Shown: positions 1 to 9,435 of the stretch, one piece after another
How the letters are laid out: the number at the start of each line of letters is the position of its first letter
How positions within the stretch are numbered: position 1 is the stretch's first letter
Assembly: GCA_033032175.1 (NCBI GenBank)
Contig: CM065319.1
Coordinates: forward strand, 16,217,018-16,281,017
Source: Saturnia japonica
Taxonomy: Eukaryota > Arthropoda > Insecta > Lepidoptera > Saturniidae
Reading direction: 5' to 3'
DNA: 64,000 nt
Program-made: the position numbers and the translations under genes
The notes under the pieces: model-generated
Told to the model about the DNA's origin: nothing
The model's input: only the letters and a program-made list of their open reading frames with translations
Databases searched by the model: none

Positions 1-728
1 GTTTACTACAATATATAAAAAAGCTGATCTCTTCATTCTTCTTCTACCTCATTTTGGAACTATTCATTATCATTACGAATCTCTAAAGAATGAATGGCAA
101 TCTTCTTTCTACACCACTCAATTCCTACTGTAATAACTCTCTCTCTCTTGCTTTTTATAGCATTTACAAGTGCAATTGTAAACATATTTCAGGAATGGTT
201 TTGTTCATTAAAATTGCGTTAAAATTAAAATGCGTTCAAATTATCTGTAAACGCAAAACATTTCAAGATTTTTACAGAAATAGGCAACCGGGTAACTTTA
301 AAAAAAAATTAATTATTAATCATTATGAATTTATAAAGCTAGAATGAGAAATAAATAACACATTATAAGTACTTAAAATAATGTCTGAACGTATAAATTA
401 CCGCGCAAACGATAGATACCGCATAGCGCGTGACGTCATACGTAGGATCAGTAGTCTAAATAAATACAGAAAATACGTTCGCTTACATACGAGTGACGTC
501 ACGCGCTGTTATTGGTGTTTCATTTGACATAAAGAACAGCACAAAATATTGATTGATTGATGATTATAATAATAGGAAAATTATTTTTAAGTAATTTTTT
601 TTTGTGATAATTTTTCGGTTGCCTATTCAATGCAGATGACATAATATGTAAAAACGGTGGTCTAGCATAATAACCTTACCCGTAGAGAAAATTTAGATAA
701 TGAACTCCTGGGCGACGGGCGAATGCAG
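1..728. other. AT-rich flank without a recognised gene
   Basis: No coding frame here shows recognisable protein features. It lies downstream of the stop codon of the minus-strand PPxY gene and may hold its 3' untranslated region. The only structure I see is the inverted repeat with two TGACGTCA sites at 425-507, listed separately. Confidence 0.5.
425..507. repeat. Inverted repeat carrying two TGACGTCA (CRE-like) sites
   Basis: AGCGCGTGACGTCA at 425-438 is matched by its exact reverse complement TGACGTCACGCGCT at 494-507. Each 14-bp arm contains the palindrome TGACGTCA, the classical CREB/ATF site. The arms enclose about 55 bp of ordinary AT-rich sequence. It could be a regulatory pair, a cruciform or the ends of a small fold-back element; the sequence does not decide. 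Confidence 0.5.
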
Positions 729-878
729 TTAACTGAGCGAACTATAGGATGGGGGCGGAGGGCTAGGCTCACGTGCCGGCATCAGCACCGCTATCTTGTA
801 TGGGGGCGGAGCTTCAGCGTTCTCGCGACTAGGCTGTGTCGCTGTCGATGGAGACTCGTCTACTGGTTCCGGGGGAGG
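729..878 (-). CDS. Terminal exon, proline-rich PPxY tail
   Basis: A good acceptor (ATTTTCTTCCAG) precedes 878. The frame reads PPPEPVDESP, then EAPPPYKIAVL, then PSPPPPSYSSLS and a TAA stop. Two PPxY motifs (PPPY, PPSY) sit within the last 30 residues, a typical late or NEDD4-docking tail. The incoming phase must be 0. Confidence 0.6.
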   Translation of the reverse strand, partial: PPPEPVDESPSTATQPSRENAEAPPPYKIAVLMPAREPSPPPPSYSSLS

Positions 879-3120
879 CTGGAAGAAAATTAATATCATC
901 GAATAAATTACTTCATAATACCAGATGACCACAATGATATGGCCCAAAAATTATTTTCTACATCGGTTGATGTATCTCAGAAGTAGGATCAGATGCTTGA
1001 ATCTCCTCCAGTCAATTTTTAAGAAAAAAGAAAATCAATTTCAATTATCACGAATATAACGACACCTCGTAAGCAGTATAATGATACATACGCTCCAAAA
1101 CCTTCACCCTCCTTTTTCGCAGTCGGATAAAAATAGAAGTGGAAGTAGACGAACCGGGCGGTCACGCTGCGCTGTTGAGGAGACGCGGTCCGGCGGCAGG
1201 ACAGGTGTTGGCGGTCTGGCGCGGCACACGGTAATGACGCAGCCGACACCGCAGACGCACGCGACGGCCGCGCACACTACGCCTGCCTCGCCGCCCACGC
1301 TGCCGCCGCTCATACCGTCGCCGGACATACCGTCGCGACCAATCTAAACGTGTTATTAGACTGCACGATCTGACGCGACCGATTTTTGAAGGGAGCGGGG
1401 GGCACGGCCGCAGCATCGTGCGTCGAATATTTACAAAACAACGTTGATATTATAAATTAATAATGCTATTTTTATTATTTTAGTATGATATACCGAATTT
1501 CTTTTCATATTTCTTACTAAAGATTAATGGGTGTTCCAAAAAACGATTTTACACTTAAATGTATCGATAAAAAAAAAAACATGAGTAAATATAACATGTT
1601 ATTAAGTCATTACGAGGGAAAGTCCTGTTTTGGTCAGACAATAGTAATTTTACTAACGTGGAGATCGAAATAATATTTGGCTCCGGCCAGGAAGACGGTG
1701 GCGAGCGCGAAGGAAACGAGCATGCCGAATTTGAGGTGCGGCGCCACCATCGGCGTGTGGTGTAAGCCGAGCGCAGCCGTGCGTAGCAACGTGTCGGGAG
1801 TGACGCTCCGCGCGGCCGCTAAGCTTGCGATCGTCGGCTGCGTCGGCTCCGGCGGTATCTCCACGTACAACGTCGACTCGTCGTTTTGGCGCCTGGTCGC
1901 GTGCACAGTCGGCATCGGTGGTGGCCTGTCACAAATATTTTCATCGACCTACTGTAGTGATATGCTGGACAGCCGAAGCGCCCGGATCACGTCCTTTCAC
2001 TTGCTAGGATCCTGGCATACATCTTTCGCTTTTTCAACATTCATCAATCTTTTCACGCACGCTCAGTTTAGAGTACTCTTGACCTGACCTTTCTTCAGAA
2101 TGCCCCCAATTTTATCGTGAAATGTTCATCTAGGCCTTCCACTCCAACGCTCCCATTTTCACTCGCCTTATAAATCTATCTAGTCATTCTTCTTGTATTC
2201 GTCCTCTCTACATGCCCCAAACATCCAAGCATCCTTTTCTCAATCCGTGTGACTATATCTTCTTTCATACCTCATCATTCACTTATTACTTATCCTGTCA
2301 CTCAATTTCACTCCTAATATATATTCCTTAGCGCTCTGTTAACTAAGTATAGATGACATAATGGTGCGAGGATGTGATGCCTAAGAAAAAAGGACATTGC
2401 GCACTGACATGGTTCCCTATATTCAGTACAGCCACCCAAGTACTATCAGTGGGAAGTACGAGAAATTTTTAACAGTTTTTCAGCGGGAGGGCGGGGGGCA
2501 AATGATAAATAAAAGTCAACTGCCGCGAGAGAGCGTTACGAACAGTTTCGCGAGTCGTTGAGAAATAGAACACGACGGGAAGATGGTGGAGGATGGTAGG
2601 TGATAGATGACAGACAACATAGTGTTGCAATTAAAGTCATGTGTTAAGTAAGTTCTGGTTAACAATTAATTTATAGTTGCTGTCAAAACAAAATCGTAGA
2701 GCTATCAATATTTAGTTAACCATATTATCTCAGTTAAAGAAGGTACACATCAATATAAATGTACAAAACACCATACATTGAGTGTGTGATATGCATTTTG
2801 TGTGTGTATGGGTGGTAGCTACCCTCCATGACAGGGTGTAGGTAAGCTAAGTGTTGGCTGACTTGACTTCACGATTTGCAATAACTCCAGAATATGTTTA
2901 ACATAATAAAAAAATATGTCCTGCTCTTTTTTATAAACAATACTACAGTGAGGTATGCGTAATATCAGTTTTTCCTTGCCTGCCTATTCTAGTGTGTGTG
3001 GTTACGATTTTAAGATTGAATAAGTATAGTTACAGAGACATACGTATAGTGCCTGGGCGCACGGTGCGGACGACGTGGCGGGCAGTCGACAGCCGCGAAA
3101 CGGTGCACTGGTGCAGCCAT
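729..3120 (-). CDS. Unrecognised membrane protein with PPxY tail, multi-exon
   Basis: Proposed exons in transcript order: 3044-3120 (start ATG at 3118-3120, donor GTATGT, phase 2), 1658-1925 (phase 2 in, 0 out, donor GTTAGT), one starting at 1343 (phase 0, 3' end unresolved), and a last exon 729-878 with stop TAA at 729-731. The second exon encodes a hydrophobic stretch (MLVSFALATVFLAGA) and the third a second one (VVCAAVACVCGVGCVITVC). The last is proline-rich with PPPY and PPSY near the C-terminus. PPxY motifs bind WW domains, notably those of NEDD4-family ubiquitin ligases, so an adaptor or trafficking role is conceivable. I do not recognise the family. The junction between the last two exons is open: the phase-0 donors I see there are weak. 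Confidence 0.5.
1104..1343 (-). CDS. Putative third exon with a cysteine-rich membrane segment
   Basis: Acceptor CGTTTAG precedes 1343 and the phase (0) fits the preceding exon. The open frame runs to a TGA at 1104 and encodes a glycine-rich stretch followed by a hydrophobic, cysteine-containing segment (about 19 residues) and RARPP. The 3' part (about 1108-1136) is a repeat that recurs at 53489, so the true exon probably ends before it. The listed left end is the limit of the open frame, not a mapped donor. Confidence 0.4.
   Translation of the reverse strand: MGRDGMSGDGMSGGSVGGEAGVVCAAVACVCGVGCVITVCRARPPTPVLPPDRVSSTAQRDRPVRLLPLLFLSDCEKGG
1658..1925 (-). CDS. Second exon with a transmembrane segment
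   Basis: The open frame runs 89 codons between acceptor GTGACAG and donor GTTAGT. It reads PPPMPTVHATRRQNDE, a polar middle part, then APHLKFGMLVSFALATVF, a clear hydrophobic segment of about 20 residues ending in KYYFDLH. An internal ATG at 1913-1915 is an alternative start. Confidence 0.55.
1975..2290 (-). repeat. LINE ORF2 C-terminal fragment
   Basis: The sequence is a diverged match to 24700-24950 in the same orientation ('actcgccttataaat', 'tttctcaatccgtgtgact'). Read on the minus strand it resembles the end of a LINE ORF2 (IEKG.L.C.GHVER-type residues). It is decayed and has no open frame. Confidence 0.5.
3044..3120 (-). CDS. Putative first coding exon
   Basis: A GC-rich island (about 3050-3200) in AT-rich surroundings encodes, from the ATG at 3118-3120, MAAPVHRFAAVDCPP and a basic proline-rich stretch. 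It ends at a strong donor (ATAC|GTATGT) with phase 2, exactly the phase needed by the exon at 1925. Of the open frames here only this one fits. Confidence 0.4.
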
Positions 3121-4179
3121 GCCCTTGCGACCGACGCCCACGCCCACTCCCACGCCTACCGCACCCGCACACACGCGCCCTCGGGCTCTGCCTGTTAACA
3201 TTATTAACACAAGAAATCACTTTACTTTTCATATTAATAGTCGACTGCATATAGTACACTTTTTTTTTAAATTATGTATTGACATCTGTGAATTAAGTCC
3301 ACAATTCAGCCAGTGTCATGAGCAATTATAATCATTGAAGAAATAGTAAAAGCAATTTAGCTGATCAAACTCAATTAATTGTTTCCAAGTTAGCTTGTAA
3401 CCATATCTAAAACAAACACGCATAAACACAACACACGATAAAATAAAATAAATAAATACAAATGTGGTTAAAGGTCACGGAATACTACATTTAAAAGTTA
3501 ATATATATTAATCAATATAATTTTTTTTTTATTTATGAAGTAAGTATGAGGATTAAAATTTAATTTTATTCAATGTTACAAATTTACCTACTAAAATTAT
3601 GAATGAGGAAAACATAAGGAAAGGAGGGTTTCCATGCAGGTAAGATGAGAAATTTCTGGAGAAAGGATATCATACTGTGTAAAACGTAGCTTAAGACGAA
3701 ACAATAATTTTTGCCAAGTAAACCGGAGTGCAGCTATGATTTAGGCGAATTCGAGTAGTAAAGTACACAATTCTGTCTATTGTTAGAAGGTTTGGCTTCC
3801 AATACCAACAAGTCATGTTAAAAGTCATACCATTTAATAAAAGGATATTCATAACTACCCTCCTGTTTGGACTGTGTGGAAGGGTGTACAAGAATAGTAA
3901 AATTCGCGCTCACGCTATTAGATCACGTAGACCATAGTTAATAAGTTGACTATAATTATCACTATGCATGATATTTCAAAGAAAAGTTGATGTTGTGCCC
4001 TCAATATCAAAAAAAATTACATAAACTATTCTTCTTGGTAATCATCAACTGTCACTTACAAATAATGAAACCTGACGTAGTTCAGATATAAGAAGTTGTG
4101 TTTCGGCATTTTTTACGATTTATTACTGGCAAAACTAAGATATTATATTAGATCGAAATTATTATTATATTAGAAAATG
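3121..4179. other. No feature seen
   Basis: AT-rich DNA with poly-A and poly-T runs. I see no coding exon or structured repeat. If the PPxY gene starts at 3120, its promoter or first non-coding exon should be on the left side of this stretch. Confidence 0.4.
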
Positions 4180-5845
4180 AATGATGGCAGCGTAGCGTCC
4201 ACCAAGCCAGAGGTATTAAGGGAGATCGAAAGGTTCTATGGGCAGTTATATACCTCGTCAACTAAGCCTGTTACCAGCCCACCTAAAGATCCGAGAGCCG
4301 GGCTGAACCGACACTATACCTAAGATATCCCCGACATCAGCCTGTACGAGATTAGGATAGCCCTTAAGCAGCTTAAGAACAACAAGGCGGCGGGTGATGA
4401 CGGAATTACATCAGAGCTTCTTAAAGCGGATGGAACACCGGTACTTAAGGTCCTGCAGAAGCTCTTTAATTCCGTTATACTCGAGGGTAAAACGCCGGAA
4501 ACGTGGGGCGGCAGCGTGGTGGTCCTGTTCTTCAAGAAAGGTGATAAAACCTTATTGAAGAACTATCGGCCCATCTCGTTGCTGAGCCATGTTTATAAGC
4601 TGTTTTCGAGAGTCATCACGAATCGTCTCGAGCACAAGTTTGATGACTTCCAGCCTCCCGAACAAGCCGGTTTCCGAAAAGGCTTTAGCACCGTAGACCA
4701 CATCTATATGCTGCGGCAGATTATACAGAAGACTGAGGAATATAATCTGCCTTTATGCTTAGCATTCGTGGACTACGAAAAAGCCTTTGATTCGGTCGAA
4801 ACCTGGGCAGTGTTGCAGTCTCTCCAGCGGTGCCGTATTGACTATCGATATATCGAAATGTTGAAGTGCTTGTACAACAACGCCACCATGTCGGTCCGAG
4901 TACAGGAGCAGTGCACGAAGGCAATTCCTTTGAGAAGAGGCGTTAGACAGGGAGACGTAATATCTCCGAAACTGTTTACCGCCGCTCTAGAGGACGCCTT
5001 CAAGCTCCTGGAATGGCAAGGACTCGGCATCAATGTCAATGGCGAGTACATCACTCACCTTCGATTTGCTGACGACATCGTAGTCATGGCAGAATCGCTG
5101 GAAGATCTTGGCACATTGTTCGATGGCCTCGACAAAGTTTCTCAACAGGTGGACCTTAAAATGAACATGGACAAGACGAAAATCATGTCGAATATCCATG
5201 TGGTGCCCACCCCAGTATCAGTTGGGAACTCTTGTCTAGAAGTTGTTGAAGAATATGTCTACCTGGGACAAACAGTCCAGTTAGGTAGGTCCAACTTTGA
5301 AAAAGAGGTCAGTCGACGAATCCAACTCAGCTGCAGCGTTCGGGAAACTGCGCGACGTCTTCTCGTCCAAAATACCTCAGTGCCTCAGGACGAAAGTCTT
5401 TGACCAGTGTGTGTTGCCAGTGATGACATACGGCACAGAGACATGGTCGCTCACTGTGGGCCTCATAAGAAAGCTCAAGGTCGCTCAGCAAGCTATGGAG
5501 AGGGCTATGCTCAGTGTTTCTCTATGAGATCGAATCAGAAATGAGGAGATCCGTAGACAAACTAAGGTAACCGACATAGCCAAAAGGATTAGCAAGTTGA
5601 AGTGGTAGTGGGCGGGGCACATAGTTTGGAGAACTGACGGCCGTTGGGGCAGAAAGGTTCTCGAGTGGAGACCACGCATCGGAAAGCGTAGCGTAGGACG
5701 GGCCCCCACTAGATGGAAAGACGACATAATAAAGGTAGCTGGGAGCCGTTGGGTGCAGGCCGCACAAGATCGGTCGCTCTGGAGATCTATGGGTGAGGCC
5801 TATGTTCAGCAGTGGAAGTCCTGCAGCTGAAATGATGATGATGAT
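4180..5845 (+). mobile_element. RTE-type non-LTR retrotransposon, 5'-truncated and broken
   Basis: This is the 3' part of a LINE encoding reverse transcriptase. Visible motifs are NNKAAGDDGI, YRPISLLSHVYKL, QAGFRKGFST, VDYEKAFDSVET, LRRGVRQGDVISP and the catalytic box FADDIVV (codons near 5065-5085). The endonuclease domain is missing. The frame is interrupted by a stop at 4321, a frameshift near 5310-5340 and later stops (about 5525 and 5607). The copy ends in AGCTGAAATGATGATGATGAT, a short tandem-repeat tail typical of RTE elements. It is a dead copy. Confidence 0.85.
4324..5403 (+). pseudogene. Reverse transcriptase domain fragment
   Basis: This is the longest uninterrupted RT frame of the RTE copy, opening after the stop at 4321. 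It holds fingers and palm, with FADD as the catalytic aspartate pair. The thumb/C-terminal region continues in another frame from about 5297 to 5527 (CLRTKVFDQCVLPVMTYG), so a small indel separates the two. Confidence 0.8.
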
Positions 5846-6605
5846 ATTAGATCGATGGTTTGGGTGATGTTCTGGAGGAAGTGTCTGAGTGCGATGATCG
5901 GCACTTGGTTCTGGGGTACAAAAACAGGGCGGTGGGAAAGCTAACAAAGCCCACACTATTTTCTTGCTCCATAAAGTAGAGTGTTAATTTTAGATAATAA
6001 TTTAATTTTTTGTCTTGTTAATGTGTGTAACTGTTGCAATACAGTCATGCGTATATAGTTGGGTTTTTTATACAGTTATCCCATTTAGTATTAATACATA
6101 CACACTTATAGCCATGCAGAATGGCCAGGCATGAGATAGATAACACACCACTACACCTATATATATATATAGTCACATAAGCAAGGATGTGCCCAAGTGG
6201 CACCAAGACAAGAAAGGATAGGGTCATGCAGACGTGGAGTCCCTTAAAACAGCAGAAAGGCTGTCTCTTAGCAGCCGTAGCTCCAAGCCAGAGATTCTGT
6301 GCTTGGCGCAATCATGCAGCATAGTGCAGTGTTGCCCATCTCTACTTTGAATAATTTAAGAGGCTTGCAATTTTTATGTCTAGCATTGGTTGGTTGAAAA
6401 TTGGATGGGCTACATACAAAAGTTGACTAGCTTCAAGACTGTGGCCAAACGCTAAACCTATAAAGAATTAAAAAACACTGACCAGCAGACAGAGACGAAG
6501 ACACCCTGTGTCGGCCAGTATACGCACAATGGCTGCGTTTGTCTATCCAGAAATGCATCTGACCGTTCTCCTGCTTACTGTGATGCCAGAATCAAGCGCT
6601 AGCGC
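5846..6605. other. No gene seen
   Basis: AT-rich DNA with a short (TA) run near 6160. I see no conserved coding frame and no repeat I can name. Confidence 0.4.
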
Positions 6606-6609
6606 TTCA

Positions 6610-6900
6610 GAGTAAAAAGCCGCTTGATGCCATATTAAGATACTGGAAAGTAAAATTATAAGGTCAATGCAGATGTTTTGCAACAGAGATTTTATAAATT
6701 CTTAATTGTGAAGTAAATCATAAATATTTTTTGTGTCCAAGCCCTTCCATTACTTTAAGAGTGAAAAGTCGCTCGAAGCCATATTAAAATATTCGAAAGT
6801 AAAATTACAAGGTAAACGCAGAAGTTTCGCAACAGAGATTTAATAATTTCTTAATTATGTGAAGTAAATTATAAATGTTTTTTCTACCCAAGCCCTATGA
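6610..6900. repeat. Tandem duplication, unit about 149 bp
   Basis: Two adjacent diverged copies share 'gccatattaa', 'aaagtaaaattayaaggt', 'caacagagattt' and 'caagccct'. The anchor 'gccatatta' occurs at 6629 and 6778, giving a 149-bp period. Confidence 0.65.
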
Positions 6901-7339
6901 CTTGACACTATTGTCAGTCTTAGCTATGTTCCCCTTAGTTTTCTTAATATCAATAATTAAAGTAACAATATAAAAGTATAAATTACACCCAAATACGTAC
7001 GTATATTTAACGTAATAATTTTTTTTTCCCAGTACATACATAAATCTTTTCTTTTAAAGGTTCATATCCACATATTTTATACAAACTTTTTATAACGATA
7101 TTACATGTTTAAAAATCACGAATACACAACAACTGCGGGGAAAATTATTCTATGAATTAAATGGTAAAATCAATTCTAGTACGGGCCACAATTCGTACGC
7201 AGATCCTTGACAGCAATTTGAGGGCGGAGTGCGCGAAACAAAGCAAAACAATCGGCGCTGCCAACACGAGAAAACATTTTCAATCAATAAATTTTCCAGC
7301 CTTCTGCCTTCCAAGTTCCAGGATCAACTTTAGAAATGA

Positions 7340-7600
7340 GGCGTATATATCGGAACAGGTAAACATAACAGGTATTTACAAGTAACAGTTTGGAACTGTT
7401 ATCTAATATCAGAAAAAGCTGTTACTAAATACTAGGCTGTTCCATACACTAGTGAGGCGTATTTATAGGAACAGAAACAACAAAAAAAACAGGTGTTTCT
7501 GAGTAACAGCTCGTTACCTCTACAACAAACAGGCTGTTCTTACGTAAGTGTTCCAGAGACAGTTACTGTTTCAGTTTGCAACATGCTTTTCTAGAACATA
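7340..7600. repeat. Region rich in GGAACAG/CTGTTCC motifs
   Basis: Words such as ggaacagg, aacaggt, ctgttac and ctgttcc occur in both orientations here and again at 8470-8570, which ends in 'gctcacccctac'. The flanks of the tandem array at 7625-8045 therefore look like sub-terminal repeats of one DNA transposon, possibly hAT-like. I could not find matching ends or target duplications. Confidence 0.3.
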
Positions 7601-7624
7601 GCGTAAGGATGTTTATTATAAATT

Positions 7625-8045
7625 ATTGACTGATGGATAGATTCATTAATGGATTGAAGGATTATTAGATGGATTGACTGACATATTGATTGATGGGTTG
7701 ATTGATTGGTGGATGGATTGATTGATTGATTGATGGATTGATGGTTTGCTGGATTGATTTATTGGTGCATTGATGGATTGTTTGATGTTTTAATTGATGG
7801 ATCGATGGATTGACGTATTAATTGATGGATTGATTGGAGGATAAATTGATGGTTAGATGGATTGATTAATGGTTTGGTTGATGGATTGATTGGTTAATGG
7901 TTAGGTTGATGGATTGATTGATTAATTTATGTATTGATTGATAGATTAATTGGGGGATTGATGGATTGATTGATTGATGGTTTAGATGATGGATTGGTTG
8001 ATGGATTGATTGAAGGATTGACTGATGTAAGGATTGATTAATTGT
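7625..8045. repeat. Degenerate ATTGATGG minisatellite
   Basis: About 420 bp are built from irregular permutations of GATTGATTGATGGATTGATG words, each 4-bp based, with scattered substitutions. A shorter remnant lies at 8320-8365. No coding potential. Confidence 0.85.
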
Positions 8046-9287
8046 TATAAGGGAGAAAAGATTTGCTGTTTAATAAAAAAAAAAGTCTTTTAACACTAAA
8101 GTATACTTTTAATTAATGGTTTAAACAGAGATGGTATTTACAAATTGTAAAGACATAGTGAGACACAATTAAAAGGATATAGTAAAACACAAAACTTGTG
8201 CTTTCAACGTGGATCGACAGCCAACTGGGGCGGGAACGTGAAGAAACTAACTTAGAGTGAGAAATGCTGACAGGACAGAGTTTAGATGATGTAGGCATCA
8301 CACCATACATCTTTGGGGTATAATAGATTGATTGTTTGATTTAACGAATTTATGGATTGATTGATAGCGCTATACGTTATTTTATTATGCGTTAGGCCGA
8401 TAGTGCATACAATTTCGAGTTGCCGATCTATACTTAACTATGATTACAAGTGTTAAATCCCTACTAAAGTGGAACAGGCTGTTATTTTAGAACAGGTTAC
8501 TGGAACTGTTATTTCAATGGAACAGGAACAGGAAGCACAGGTATCTTATTTTAACTGTTATAGCTCACCCCTACGAGGTAGTAGGTAGGTACCGTACCAC
8601 ATACACGGCAGTGTTGCCATATCAAAATCAGGTCGATGAAGATTCTATTTATAAAAAGCCGTATATTCTTAGAAATTACCGTATTTTCCGTTAGGAAAAA
8701 TGCTGTGTACTAATGTTTAATAACACAACAATTTTACCGAATAAATCATGAAATCTTATAGGAACATCTCATATATGTAAAGTCTAGTCGGCAAGTTAGT
8801 AAGAAGAAAAAGGTTGATTGAATACCTACTGTCACCAAAAAATTACGTTGGAGCCATAAAAAAAAATATTTTTCAATTAATGAATTTTGTGAAAAAATAA
8901 TTGATTATAAAAATCGAATTTTATTTTTTAATAATTTATTATGAAGTTTTTTTTTAAATCAATATTTTTCACATTCCTAGCCTATACTAAAGATATTTTT
9001 TTTAATCGATTTTATTCATATCCATAGCCTATACTAAAATTAAACTAAATTTTAAGGGAATAGGAAGGTTTTAGTTTTTGGTGAAAAAGTTGCTGAAATT
9101 ATATAATTTTGGGGATATATTTAGCCATCACGGGGAAATTTTTAAAACTAAATCTGGAGACCCTAGGCGCCAAAACTCGAAGAAGAAACCGAGAATTCGT
9201 TTATTATTGACGATTGACATAATATTTTACAATTTAGATTTACCTATTATAAATATTGTACTTATAAAGAGAGTGAGTGAGTGAGAA
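8046..9287. other. Upstream region of the SPSB3-like gene
   Basis: AT-rich DNA that should contain the promoter and 5' untranslated region of the gene starting at 9288. I see no clear TATA box or Inr that I would commit to. A GAGTGAGTGAGTGAG stretch lies just before the start codon and provides an in-frame stop at 9282. Confidence 0.4.
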
Positions 9288-9435
9288 ATGTTCGTGTCAA
9301 GAGTTAGATCTAAATCAAAATTGAACAACGACCGCAATAATCTTGCGAAACCATACTGTCAATGTTCTCAGAGATGGACTGGTCCAGTCCCTTGGACAAA
9401 TCAGACTACCTGTACCTGTGGTGAAGAACAAGATG
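9288..9435 (+). CDS. SPSB3: SPSB3-like exon 1 (coding part)
   Basis: It starts at ATG 9288 and ends at donor GATG|GTAAGC in phase 1. It encodes a basic N-terminus, then a cysteine-rich patch (YCQCSQRW, TCTCGEEQD) that lines up with the CRCGEE segment just before the SPRY domain in vertebrate SPSB3. Confidence 0.85.

Noticed and set aside
1081..1416. Four overlapping open frames on both strands in a GC-rich stretch
   Set aside because: GC-rich DNA lacks stop codons by composition. Only the minus-strand frame entering at 1343 fits the neighbouring splice phase, so the rest are shadows.
1677..2087. 136-codon plus-strand open frame
   Set aside because: It is the opposite strand of the minus-strand exon 1658-1925 followed by repeat sequence. 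No domain.
3002..3259. Alternative open frames around the GC-rich island
   Set aside because: Only one frame matches the phase of the strong donor at 3044 and the next exon; the others end in AT-rich sequence without features.
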